NCBI RefSeq assembly: GCF_003086295.3
Contig: NC_092044.1
Coordinates: 5,234,843 to 5,298,842 of the forward strand
Reading direction: 5' to 3'
Origin: Arachis hypogaea
Taxonomy: Eukaryota > Streptophyta > Magnoliopsida > Fabales > Fabaceae
DNA length: 64,000 bases
Of this stretch, positions 1 to 10,747 are shown one piece after another; the stretch's first letter is position 1; each line of letters begins with the position of its first letter. Under the pieces are notes generated by a model. It made no database searches and was not told the DNA's origin. It saw only the letters and a list, made by a program, of their open reading frames with translations. A program made the position numbers and the translations under genes.

Positions 1-137
1 TGACCTCACTTATATACTTTTAGGGCTTCCTTGATGTGTCATAATCCATGTTCGGACAAACTACCAATAAAATAAAGGAAATAATATATATGTTTCAAAA
101 AAAAAAGTATATACATTAAAAATTCTAATAAATAATG

Positions 138-316
138 AATTTAATTTTGATGCACTCAGTGTAATATAGTTTTAAATGTGCATGCATTTAATTACGTAAC
201 GTCACATAAAAAAATAACTATTTTTTACATTGATCACGTGAATGATCATTAAAAAATGGATATAATTACACGACTGTGTAAAACGTTTTACACTATTACT
301 GCATTAAAACTAAACT
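138..316. repeat. MITE with imperfect terminal inverted repeats (copy 1)
   Basis: The left end reads TTAATTTTGATGCACTCAGT and the right end, read on the minus strand, begins GTTTAGTTTTAATGCA, followed on both sides by a GTGTAAAA-like stretch. A second copy with the same layout lies near 44288-44475. It has no coding capacity and sits in the intron just upstream of the phosphatase exon. The exact boundaries and target duplication are not resolved. Confidence 0.6.
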
Positions 317-417
317 TATAAACAATTACATACATTCAATAACTATATATTGTGTGAAACTTTTCTCATATACTAACTCTCTTTTATTTTTTGAATAAAT
401 TGTGTGATGATATTTAG

Positions 418-798
418 GGAGTGATCATAGAAAGGATCCAAAATTTGCTTTCAACAGAAGGAAAGAAGAAATTCATCTACCTTGGAGATGGAAATGGAGA
501 TTTTTGCCCTAGTTTGAAGCTCAAAGAAAATGACTATTTGATGCCAAGAAAATACTTTCCTTTAAGTGATTTAGTCTCCAAAGATTCCAACAAGATTAAG
601 GCAGAGGTTCATGGATGGAAAGATGGGGAAGAGCTTGAAAATATTTTGGTTCATATTATCAACAAAGAAATTGAAGGAAACAAAATTAATAACAATTCTA
701 CTCCGAAAATCTCAATTGATTGCAAGTTGGGGTCAATTCCAATAATGGAAACTACTACTTATCAACCTTTGCCTAAGGCACTGCCAGTTCGTCATTAA
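418..798 (+). CDS. 3'-terminal exon of a plant PHOSPHO-type HAD phosphatase (PS2 / thiamine-phosphate-phosphatase-like)
   Basis: Only the last exon is in the window; it starts after the acceptor TATTTAG at 411-417 with codons for G-V-I-I-E-R-I-Q and ends at the TAA at 796-798. The peptide contains LGDGNGDFCPSLKL, the HAD motif GDGxxD that binds magnesium, followed by a MPRK stretch and a WxDGEEL segment. This order matches the C-terminal third of plant phosphatases annotated as inorganic pyrophosphatase 1, PS2 or phosphoethanolamine/phosphocholine phosphatase, soluble enzymes often induced by phosphate starvation. The exact substrate cannot be read from this exon. The tail after the conserved part (about 45 residues, asparagine- and proline-containing) is lineage-specific. 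The rest of the gene lies to the left of the window. Confidence 0.85.
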   Translation, partial: GVIIERIQNLLSTEGKKKFIYLGDGNGDFCPSLKLKENDYLMPRKYFPLSDLVSKDSNKIKAEVHGWKDGEELENILVHIINKEIEGNKINNNSTPKISIDCKLGSIPIMETTTYQPLPKALPVRH

Positions 799-1125
799 GT
801 TAAATTAGATACATATTTACATAGTTGCTAAAATAATTAAGAAGATGAAGGGTGCTAATTAAATTGATATCAAATAATGATATTGTTATTTAATTTCTTC
901 ATCTTGTGGTAATACTATTATTATTACATACTACTTCTTAGAAAATGTATGAAGCGGCATTATATTGCTAGCTCTTGATCTTGACGACCATAAACTATAA
1001 TTACCATTAATAAAATCATAATTGAATTTGCTGCTTGTCATTGAAGAATTCTCTCTCTCCATAACTTAACCTTATTATTGGCATGCATACATATGTTACA
1101 GAAAAATTATGTTTGTATCATGCAT
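799..1125. other. 3' flank of the phosphatase gene
   Basis: AT-rich downstream sequence. It probably contains the 3' UTR and polyadenylation signals (several AATAAT-like stretches), but no single site can be fixed. No gene is seen. Confidence 0.4.
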
Positions 1126-1650
1126 AACTGGATATGGCCGAAAATTCGATCCGATTCGCACCATTTTCATTGGATTGGATATGATATCCGCATTTTTTTA
1201 GTGTCCGATCCAATCGCTGCGGATCGGATCGGATTGCAAATTGGGTATATCCACATAATTGAACCTTTTTTTAATCATATTTCTATGTAAAAAATTCAAT
1301 AAAAATATTTTTTTCACACTTTTAAAATCTATTTACTCCAAAAATATTTTTAATCAAACTTTTTCTAAATACCAAAAATAAAATAATATAATATATGAAT
1401 AATAACTACGAACTAAAATATACAAATAAATAAATATAATACTAAATATATATATATATTTATTTTTTAATTATTATTGTGGATCTGCAGATCAGATACG
1501 CAGATGCAGAGCAGATATCCGCAATCCAATCTTTAAAGGGTGCGGAAAGCAGTTTACGAATCGGATCGTATCTGCAATTTTCGGATCGAATGCAGATATT
1601 TACCGCAGATTTACAAATATGATCCGATTTATGAACACCCCTACATCTTT
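1126..1650. repeat. MITE-like element with GGATC/CGGAT-rich inverted arms
   Basis: The left arm (about 1126-1255) and right arm (about 1480-1645) are imperfect inverted copies: both carry CCGAAAATT followed by repeated GATCCGATT-type words, around an AT-rich core. The right end is AACACCCCT. The arms are internally repetitive, as in other composition-biased non-autonomous elements. An open frame of 70 codons crosses the left arm but is not gene-like. Family and target duplication are unknown. Confidence 0.5.
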
Positions 1651-2419
1651 TTTATATAAAAGTTTGATTTTTATTTCCTTTTGATTTTATCCAAAACTAT
1701 TACATAAAAAAATTAAAATTGATAATGATATATTTGTGTATATTTTTATATATTATTTTATATTGAATAATATTAATAGTTGATTTTTTATGTATATCAT
1801 AGATCAGTACATATAATATAATTATTTTTTATCGATATTTTTAATATTAGAAATAAAAAATATAAAAAGTATATACACAAAAGTTATATATAGATAAGTA
1901 AAAAATTATATAAATAATAATATGTATAGAAATTGCAGATTACTACATTAAAATTAGTTATTAAAACTAGTTATTAATATAAAATATATATTAAAATATA
2001 AATACATATTAAAAATAAATTAAACAATACATATATTTATACACAAATATATTAATATTAACTAATTTTAATAGTTAATTTTGATATACAAATAATATTT
2101 TTAAATATCCAAATATTAATACAGAATAATCATCACTTTTCGAATTCGGTTACATGATTATACACTTATATCCCCATTATTCCTTTAATTTCGTTTCTTA
2201 TTCCTTTTCTTATTCACTGCTAATAATTGCAGTTAGGTCGACACATTTTGCAAAAGCTTATATCATCACATGAAAAGAGAACTAAACTTTTGCCTTTTTA
2301 ACAACTTTTTCTCCCATTAATCACACTAATAAAATAAAAAGATAGATCATTAGTTTATTAGTTCATGTTAATGAACTCCTAGACTTGTGACTACATCTGA
2401 ACTGAAAGGCCGTGATGAT
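1651..2419. other. AT-rich intergenic stretch
   Basis: Very AT-rich with many TATA/ATAA runs. No open frame, RNA gene or clear repeat end is visible. Confidence 0.5.
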
Positions 2420-2428
2420 GATAACATA

Positions 2429-2622
2429 GGGGAATGCTAGGGGGACAATGACTTTATTGAACAATATGAACAACCACCAATCAAATAAAAACACACTACA
2501 CTTCCAAATTAACCTTCTAAATTTTAATATTAAAATAACCATCCATACACTAGTAAAATAAACATCCGATATATCTATTGTTTACATTGTTTAATATTTT
2601 CATTGTTCACCTATACTTTTCC
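2429..2622. mobile_element. Mutator-type MITE with perfect 9-bp target site duplication
   Basis: The left terminus GGGGAATGCTAGGGGGACAA and the right terminus, read on the other strand GGAAAAGTATAGGTGAACAA, are imperfect inverted repeats. The element is flanked by GATAACATA at 2420-2428 and again at 2623-2631, an exact 9-bp duplication as made by Mutator-like transposases. At 194 bp it cannot code for a transposase. A second element with related ends is at 46210-46456. Confidence 0.85.
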
Positions 2623-2631
2623 GATAACATA

Positions 2632-3786
2632 TTACCATGCGATGTTAAATTAATTGATAATATTAGAAACAACAAATTTGGTGGTATTGAAACTTTATAA
2701 TTTTATTCAAATAACCTATATTCAGAACAATTATGAATAAAATCTTCTCTTACATATAAATTAAATAAGTGTAAGTATTATTTTTATTTGTTAGCTAATT
2801 AATTGTGACTTTTAAAATATTTCTTTGTGAGAGTAGAATACTTTTAATTAGATGAGAATAGATGATGGGCTAGTTTTAATTTTTTGTTATAGATAAATAC
2901 ATGAATAATTCTACTTCATGTAGATTTTAATTATTTAAAATAGTTTTCATAAGCAATAAATTTAATATAAATTAAATTAGTCATTTAAAGAATTAACTTG
3001 ACTCACAATAAATAACTAATTTAATTTTCCTTTATTATTTGTGAAAAATATTTGACTTATATATTAAATCATAAAATACGCTATCTATACCTAAAAGGCT
3101 ATTTTACTTTTTGTGGGACCATTAATTTCAATCATTCACAAAAAGAAATTGACAACAATGGCTTTATCAATCTGGTCAAATTGATTTCAACAATAATTCA
3201 ACTATAGTACTTCTAAATCATTATATATACTAGTGATGAATTAAAATAGATTTGCTTCCTACAAATCCACCAATTCCGTAATTATAGAAGCAAAGGCAAA
3301 GACCAAGACAACTAACTATTCATGAATATATATTCTCTGGTCAATGTTAAACTAGGAAAAGAAAAATCTTATCTCACTTTTTTCTTGCACCATATATATA
3401 TGTGTCCACTACCTCAATAATTACCATTAATTCTTGTCATCATGTTCTTTGCTTTTAAGGAAAATTATTGGATTTGGTTTAGCTTGTTCTTCAAAGCATA
3501 TACGTAAATGAATCTAGTAAAGCAATAAATAATACATATGCATATGCATGGTTCCACGCACATATCATATTAGCCTTCTCTTTGTGTATAGTGTATTATC
3601 ATGCGCACTAGACCAAAGCTTTAACTTGCTTTGTTACCATGAATTAAGGAATGCAAACAAGGTTGGATCTCACTAGTGAAAAAGCTTATTAAAGCAAGAA
3701 GAAAGCAAGAAACCATTATATAGATTATCAAGTAATTAATTTATATGCTGCATTATTATATCTCATCAATCATATATGTATATGTG
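2632..3786. other. AT-rich intergenic stretch
   Basis: No coding frame or recognisable repeat boundary was seen. Short runs of TATATA and CATATG occur but nothing can be assigned. Confidence 0.4.
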
Positions 3787-4150
3787 CATACCCTTTGATG
3801 TTCAAGTCTTTTAATTTTATAAGGATCTTCTTTGTTATGATAAACAAATGATTTTATTTTGCGACTAGTACAATTGAATGTATCTAATTAATTAGTAGGT
3901 TTGTAAATGATGTGCTTCTTAAATGTGCCTTGGTGGTGGTGGTGGTATGAGCAACATTTATTATTGTTGATTTTGATGTCTTGTGCTTAGTTTTTTCTCA
4001 AGTGGTTAAACCCTAAAACTTATATATTTATTGAAAAAAAATAACAAATAGATTCGGTTTGAGAAGTTTTTTAATGATACATGACCTACTTCAAACATTA
4101 TTGTTATTTAATATTGAGGCAAGATATTAACCTTATTGAATTCCAATCCC
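3787..4150. repeat. Duplicated intergenic segment, left half (matches 43829-44165)
   Basis: From ATACCCTTTG to TTATTGAATTC this segment aligns base for base, with small gaps, to 43829-44165. The match resumes at 7962 (matching 44165 onward). The roughly 3.8 kb between 4150 and 7962 are therefore absent from the second copy, either inserted here or lost there. No conserved open frame is present. Confidence 0.75.
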
Positions 4151-4498
4151 GTTAGAGGTAACAATAAGTCAACAAATATTTTTTGAACTATACTCTATAG
4201 TCTATATTAATTAATTGTCATTAATTAGTGATTATTTAAATTTTATTTTTTAAAAAATATAATTTTTTATTCTAATTTACCTTTTATCATTTATTACACG
4301 AATCCTAATTTCTCTTTTAAAAAAAATTTAAAACTAAAAAAAATATTAAAACATAAAATAAAAAATCATTCAATTTTTTTTTAAAAAAAACATACAAAAC
4401 ATAGAAAAAAGAATTATCCAAAACTAATAAAAAAATTATCAAAATCCTAAAAAAAACATACAAAATAAAAAAAAATCTTTCAAAACTAATAAAAAAAT

Positions 4499-7247
4499 AG
4501 ATAAATATTGTTTTAATTCTTAATGTTTAAGATCAAAATGAAAATCACCCTTAACTTTTTTTTTATTTTAAAACTGTCCTTTAACGTTAAAATTATTTTT
4601 AAAACTATTCATCTGACAAAATTATTCCTATTAACACGTTGTTTAGTTTTTTCTTACTCCAATTTCACCAACCAAACACTCTTACTCCAATCTCACCAAC
4701 CAAACACCCTTACTCCCACCACTTAATAGTCATCTTCTACTCCTCGTATCAAAACAGTCCATTTCCTCCATTAACATTGCAATTATCTTCTTCTACCTCC
4801 TTCATTCCAGTTTCTTCTGTTCCATTCGCTCTTCACCGCACCTTCCCTCGCCTGGAAATAAATAATATGATCATAATCTAATCAATTATGTGTTAAATAA
4901 TTTGTTATTATTATTATATTAAAATATTAATATAATAAAGTCTTTGATTAAATTTAAAAATTTATCATTGTAATAGTGATCATAATATTGAGAGATGAAT
5001 TTTTTATAATTTAATTTAAATTATTCTTGATCATAGAATTATTTAAAAGTTAAATTATTCTTGATCATAGAATTATTTAAAAGGACATTAATAATCTAAA
5101 AATATATATATATATATAAAATATGATATTTATTGGATGAAGATTAATAGATTTTATTTATTAAATTATATATATAGATTGTGCATATAGAGATATGACT
5201 CATTTTGAGAATTTCTAATGATTACAATTATCACATATTTGTCAATAGGATATTCTTAAGATGAACATGGTAATTGAGTTTTCTTTGACCTGCGACTGTC
5301 ATATAGTAATTAATATAACAATGTATTTATTATACTTTGATTCCGGACACTTAATACCTTAGGGTGCTAGTTAAATGGATATTGGGTATAATTTAAATAC
5401 TTGTAGAATTAATGATTAGTCAATAAAAAATCCGTCAATTCTCGGTATAAAGAGTTTGAGCTCTATGATTATAATGACTGAGATAAATAAAACCTTGGTC
5501 AAGGGGATTGAATGAATAAAAAAATGAGTTTCTTAAGTTATTCACAGTTTATTATAATAATGGTAACAATTTAGAGTTTTGACAATTAAACCATATTTTA
5601 AGGGTTAACCAAGAGTTGAAAAGATAGAAGGAATTATACTTTGTTCTTCTCGGGTTCTTAATAAAAATATATTACTTCATACTATTGGGGTCATTGAGGA
5701 GTGTTGCTAGACGCCAACCTTAATTAGTAAATTTAGTATGACTAATTTACTACCCACTTAGTATTGAACCTATGGGGTTACACACTAACGAGTGTTCTAA
5801 TTTTTGCTGTAGAATTATTTAATCATTATTTTAATTTGATCAAATAAATAATTATATTAATTCAAATGGAATATTATTATATTCTTTGTTAGAACCAAGA
5901 ATATAATGATAGTATGATAATAGAGAATATTAAATGAGATTTGAGAATAATTAGTTATTCTATTTCTAAATTTAAATTCTAAGTTTGGATGAGATCCTAA
6001 CTGATTCTGTTTTAAGTTATTATGATATGATTCATAAATTTAAAAGATTCAAGTTTAAAATAATAAAATATGATTTAAATTCGAATTGAGATTCGAATTT
6101 GAAATTAATAACAAATCTCATACTATATATATGTATGCTAAGAGTAGAGGAAAAAAAGAGAAAAAAAACACAAGAGTTTTATTCCTTTATCTCTACACAC
6201 ATAAACGTATGTGAGCCTAATTCTTGGAGAAGAATTTTATGCCGTGCAAAGAGTTGCAAGAGGTTAGATCAGATGTCCATTGGTCAAGGAGTTGACAGCA
6301 AAGGTTGGTCTCGGTGTGGATACGCATAGCGCCTTCGTACCATCGAAGGAGAAAATTATTTTTACTAGCGTACACAAGTATTTAGATCTGATCTATATAT
6401 TGTTTATTTGAATAAATTAAAATTTAAGCATAAAATAGATCTTTAGGATTACTTTCTTTTCTTCTCCTACGTGTTATGGACACATGATAATCCTTCACGC
6501 CACACCTGGCTGCCCCCATTGCCTCGCCTCGCCGCTCTTGCCATCGCCTCGCCCTCACTATCACCTCGCTGCCCCCTGCCATCACCTCACCTCGCCGCAC
6601 CTCGCCGCCCCCTTGTCATCCCTTCGCCGTCTTCTGGCATCACCTTGCTCCTTGTAGAATAGAAACTTTGCATACTTTTCAGGTGAATCGATTTCAGTAT
6701 GAAAATTTTTCTCTCCCCCTTTCTCTACTGATATCTGATTTGTCTCCCTCATTGATGAATTTTTTTTTACTTTGAATACTTTGTTGTTGTTGAATTTAAA
6801 GGATTTGATGTTGTTGGATTTATTGTTGTTGTTATTGTCTTTGGTAATGATTCTTGTTGTTTCTAATTTTTTTTCTTCAGAATTTCTGCCTTCAAGCTTC
6901 ATCTCCCTATCCTGAGCTCGCAAATATAAAGTTTTCCAACCATTTAATCTTATCTAGCATCACAGAATTAAAACACTATTGTTGCTGGCTTGGGGAGTTT
7001 CGCATCTTCTCTATTTTTCAATTTTTTTCCTTTTAAACTTTTCCAATAATTGACATTTTTGGAGTGAGGATGAGATTTGGGATGGTTAAAAGTGTTTTTA
7101 AATTTATTTTGATTAGGGGTAATTTAGTCCAAAAGGATGATTTTAAAAATAACTTTAATGTTAAGGATAATTTTAAAATAAAAAAAAAGAATTAGAGATG
7201 ATTTCGATTTTGAACTTAAATATTAAAGACCAAAATAATACTTATCT
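4499..7247. mobile_element. TIR transposon, about 2.75 kb, Mutator-like non-autonomous candidate
   Basis: The ends are long imperfect inverted repeats of at least 120 bp: the left begins AGATAAATATTGTTTTAATT, the right read on the minus strand begins AGATAAGTATTATTTTGGTC. Both continue through a poly-T/AAAATTGTCCTTAAC block. The interior holds CCAACCAAACAC repeats at 4660-4710, a long AT-rich stretch at 4870-6440, a short CCTCGCC-rich block at 6500-6650 and TTGTTG-rich DNA at 6780-6850. No transposase frame is seen. A clean target duplication could not be read because both flanks are A-rich. A fragment of the same terminus recurs at about 57050-57117. Confidence 0.65.
4870..6470. other. AT-rich interior of the TIR element, possible nested insertion
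   Basis: A low-coding stretch unlike the flanking GC-richer blocks. A short near-exact tandem repeat of about 40 bp (TTAAATTATTCTTGATCATA) lies at 5017-5080. The part from 5330 to 6440 reads like an old LTR or intron-like insertion, but I found no TG...CA ends with matching target duplications, so it is left unclassified. Confidence 0.3.
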
Positions 7248-7299
7248 CTAAAAAGAATCATCCGAAATTTAGGAAAAAGAAATATAAAAAACTAGTTAA

Positions 7300-7760
7300 A
7301 AGAATAATTCAAAACCAAATAGGAGAAAGAGAAGAAGAGCCGCAGGGTGGCCGGCAACAACGTCTTGGACGGCGACATGGACGGTGGGGGACTTGCAGTG
7401 GCGCATTGCGAGGAGGAAGCCACGGAGGCCGCGCATCGCAAGTGGAGGAGTCGCCATGAATCGAAGTAGTTGATTATGCGTCATGAATGGGGGCTCGATG
7501 GGGTTGCGTGGCGACATATGGAGAGCCATGGAGTGCAGATTTTGCACTGTGTGGCGCGATGGATGGAGGCCACGATGGTGTTCGGCGGTGCAGATGTGTC
7601 AGGATTATGATCTCACAGTGTTGAAAGCGGCTATGTCCAACAAAGAAGGACGGCGGCAGGACGCGAGGAAGAGGCCGTACAGTGCGACGAAAGATGCTGT
7701 GGTGGTCGGTGGTGGTGGCGCCAAAAATTGCATGAAAACAATAAATTTGTAAAAAGAGAA
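7300..7760. other. GC-rich island without convincing gene
   Basis: Much richer in G and C than its surroundings (GGCGGC, GGTGGTGG, GCGCATCGC). Frames are open on both strands for 80-90 codons, as expected for GC-rich DNA, and neither product resembles a known protein. It lies just outside the TIR element and inside the block missing from the duplicate near 44 kb, so it may be a captured or low-complexity fragment. Confidence 0.35.
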
Positions 7761-7961
7761 ATTTGACTGTTTTTAAGTGAACGAAAGAAATTATATTTTT
7801 TATAGATTGTTTTTATTGTATATTATAAATGTGATTAAAATAAATGTAGATAGAATTTTTTTTAATTTTAATTTTTAATTTTTTTATTTATAAAATTTAA
7901 ATTATAATAAAATTGGCTTATGTTGACTTTAAGAAAATTGTTTCCTATATTTCTTCTATTG

Positions 7962-8228
7962 CACTCTAACAATGATATTATTATTGGATAAATCAAACAA
8001 AAAATTTCCTACCCGGAATTGCATTTTGCATATAGGGTTACATGCATACAATTCATTTTCTTCTGTTTTCATTTAACCCCTTAAGCATAACAACAATAAC
8101 TCAACTTTATTTCTACAACTCGACCCATTCTAGCGTTGTTTGCCCTGCTAATGGGAAAAATCACACGTAATATTTATATCTTATCATAAAATCATTCTTC
8201 TAAAAATTTAAATTAATTAAAAAATACA
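7962..8228. repeat. Duplicated intergenic segment, right half (matches 44165-44630)
   Basis: The sequence from CTAACAATGA through TTGCATTTTGCATA and the CATAACAACAATAACTCAAC stretch to the AAAAATTTA region matches 44165-44630. The match is interrupted only by a MITE in the second copy (44288-44475). Confidence 0.75.
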
Positions 8229-8229
8229 A

Positions 8230-10742
8230 AAACAAAAATAAAATATACTTCTTTATTCACCAAATCCTTTCCATGCTCATGTCCAATTCCTGTTCTCTAC
8301 GAGAATTTTCCAAATCAACTAAAAGAAAAAAAAATTTGGTTATAAATCGTGAGTTAATGAATGTGAGATGTCATAAAAATGGCTAAAAGAGTTGAACTTT
8401 ACTAATTACTAAGGATATTTTAGTATTTTCACATATTCAATGTCCACCATCTGGAAAGTTGGCTACATTACATGGTAATATGGCATCATGTTTTTGGAGG
8501 GTATTGGACAAAGGCCTGAGCCAAAAGGGAAAGCTAATCCAACTATTGGAGCTTTACATGAAAAGCCCATGTCCAAGGCCTAATTAACCTTATTATTGCC
8601 CATGAGAAGGATACAACAAACTAATGGACCTTTAAGGTTTCATGTCCAAAAAGAAATGGAGCTTTAAGGTTTTGTTTGGTTGAGACCTTGAGGGGAAAAT
8701 GGCAAAAAGGAAATAAAAAGAAAGAAATTGAAAGAGAAATTATCATTTTTTATTGTTTGGTTAAAATAAAAAGTGAAAGAAAAAATACAAATAGTATAAA
8801 AAAATAGATGGGCCTACTAAACTTTTTTCTCTGCAATTTTGGATGGAAAATAAAAGAAAAATATATTCATTTATAATTATCATATTTTAACATTGTCCTT
8901 TCCTTTTTAATATATTTTAAAATATATAAAGATAAAATTGTTATTTTATAATATTATGTATTATTTTTATTTTTTTCATCCAGACATATATAAAATAATA
9001 ATAATTTACTTAATTTTTTTTCATTCTCTTCCCTATTCTCTACTTTCTTTTTCTTTTTTTTTTCTTTTTATCTAAGCAAAGTCTAAAACAGGGTTTTTAC
9101 TCGAGAAATTGACAAGTGATATTTAGACGTGTATAGAAAAAGGAATAAGTGTGCAGACCGGCTAGGTAAAAAACTTAGATTTTCACTTTTTAGATTATCC
9201 CCCTAAAAATTTAAGATGTATTATTAATGATGATTGTCGAAGACTCTGTAGTTTACGTATTGTAATTCTCTCGGACGTCTTAGCCCCGTTTAAGGTGGGA
9301 AAAAAATTATTTTTGCTTTGGATACTCATGAGTCATGAATATGTTTGTATCCATGATGTTATTGTTTATGAATTTGTATTTTTTAAAATTTGAATTTTAT
9401 TTTAAAAAATAAAGTATAATTTTTTATTATTTATTTTATAAATAAAATAAAAAATATAAAAAAATATTTAATAATAAATTTTATATTTTATCATCTAAAG
9501 TAAAAACTTAAAATTTATAAGATCTAAATTTATTGTACATAATTGTATTTTTTTCTAAAATTACTAATAAATCTCAAAACTAAAATTTTTAGGTGAGAAT
9601 GAAAAGATTATATTATTTAAGTTATAATTAGTTAATATTGTATATATAATGATACTTGATAAGAATATATTACTGATTCTTATTTTACTGTAGAAAAAAA
9701 TAGTATTTATTTTTAAAATAGAATAATTTTTTTACTTATAATAATACTTATAGAAATTTGTCTTTATTAAAATTTATTTAGGATAATTTTATTTGTTGAT
9801 ATCATATTTATTCTTGAAGTCAAAATAATATTATCAACGTTGTTACATGTTAAAATTTCACATTTTATAATATAGTTTTTAAGTTTTTAAACTTATAAAC
9901 TTAACTCATTATAAAAGTTATTAGAATATTAGATTGATTAATATTTCTTGTTAAAACAGTATTGTTGAGTATTAATTAGTAAAAAAAATCAATAACAACT
10001 TTTGTTATTCAATATATAATTTATTCTATTATAAAATAAATTAGTATTCTCTAAATTAGTAAATACATTTTCTTTCAATTTTTTAAACCATTTTATTTGA
10101 CTATATTTGCCATTAAAAATTAACAAATGATCACACTATCCTATAATATGATATACAAAATAATTTTTTTATCCTAAAATTAATTCTAATTAGTGAGATA
10201 AAATTTAAAATAATTTTTTATTTTCGTACTCAAATTTAAATTTGAATTCAAAATTGATTAACAACTCATTCTTTTTTAATTTCAATAACAAAAATACAAT
10301 TAGTTAAGTGCAAAATATTCAGCATTTAATGATTTTAATCATTTAAATCTTAATTACCAAAAATTCTATCAAAAATTAATTATAACTTAATAATTGATTA
10401 TATATATATTAGTACGTAAATAATAATAGCTAATGTATTAATTATTTATTGTTTGAGAGGACTAATGTATAATTTATTGAGAATTAATTTATTGTTTAAA
10501 TTTTTTTTATAAATTTTTTAGTCTATAAAAATAGTGATCTCATTTATTATTATTTAATAAATTATTCATAATTTTTTATTATATAATTAACTTAATTAAT
10601 AACTTTTATTATTATTTTACTAAAAAATAGCTTATATTATTTGTATATTTTTAATACTAATAAATAAATAGGTATTTACACTATTATATTTATTATCCTA
10701 GATGATGACTTAAGATATTTATTTTATATGTTAAATAATATA
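8230..10742. other. AT-rich intergenic stretch with one candidate MITE
   Basis: No gene was found. Between about 8660 and 9095 the sequence starts GTTTTGTTTGGTTGAG and ends near TCTAAGCAAAGTC, with purine-rich left and pyrimidine-rich right arms (AAAAGGAAATAAAAAG and TTTTTCTTTTTATC) that could pair; this may be a hAT-type MITE. The rest, 9100-10742, is A/T-rich without features. Confidence 0.35.
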
Positions 10743-10747
10743 AATAA

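Noticed and set aside
4870..6470. Solo LTR inside the TIR element
   Set aside because: Candidate TG start at 4891 and ends near 6470-6500 do not give matching target duplications, so no LTR is claimed.
6471..6662. 63-codon proline/alanine-rich open frame
   Set aside because: It arises from CCTCGCC-type low-complexity DNA inside the TIR element; both strands are open and no domain or conserved start context is seen.
7296..7752. Overlapping open frames on both strands in a GC-rich block
   Set aside because: GC-rich DNA lacks stop codons by chance; neither product resembles a protein family and there is no splice or start support.
9652..9690. A 23-base match between 9660 and 41850 (ATATTACTGATTCTTATTTT)
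   Set aside because: It is short and AT-rich, and there is no extended similarity on either side; it could be chance or a shared fragment too small to call.
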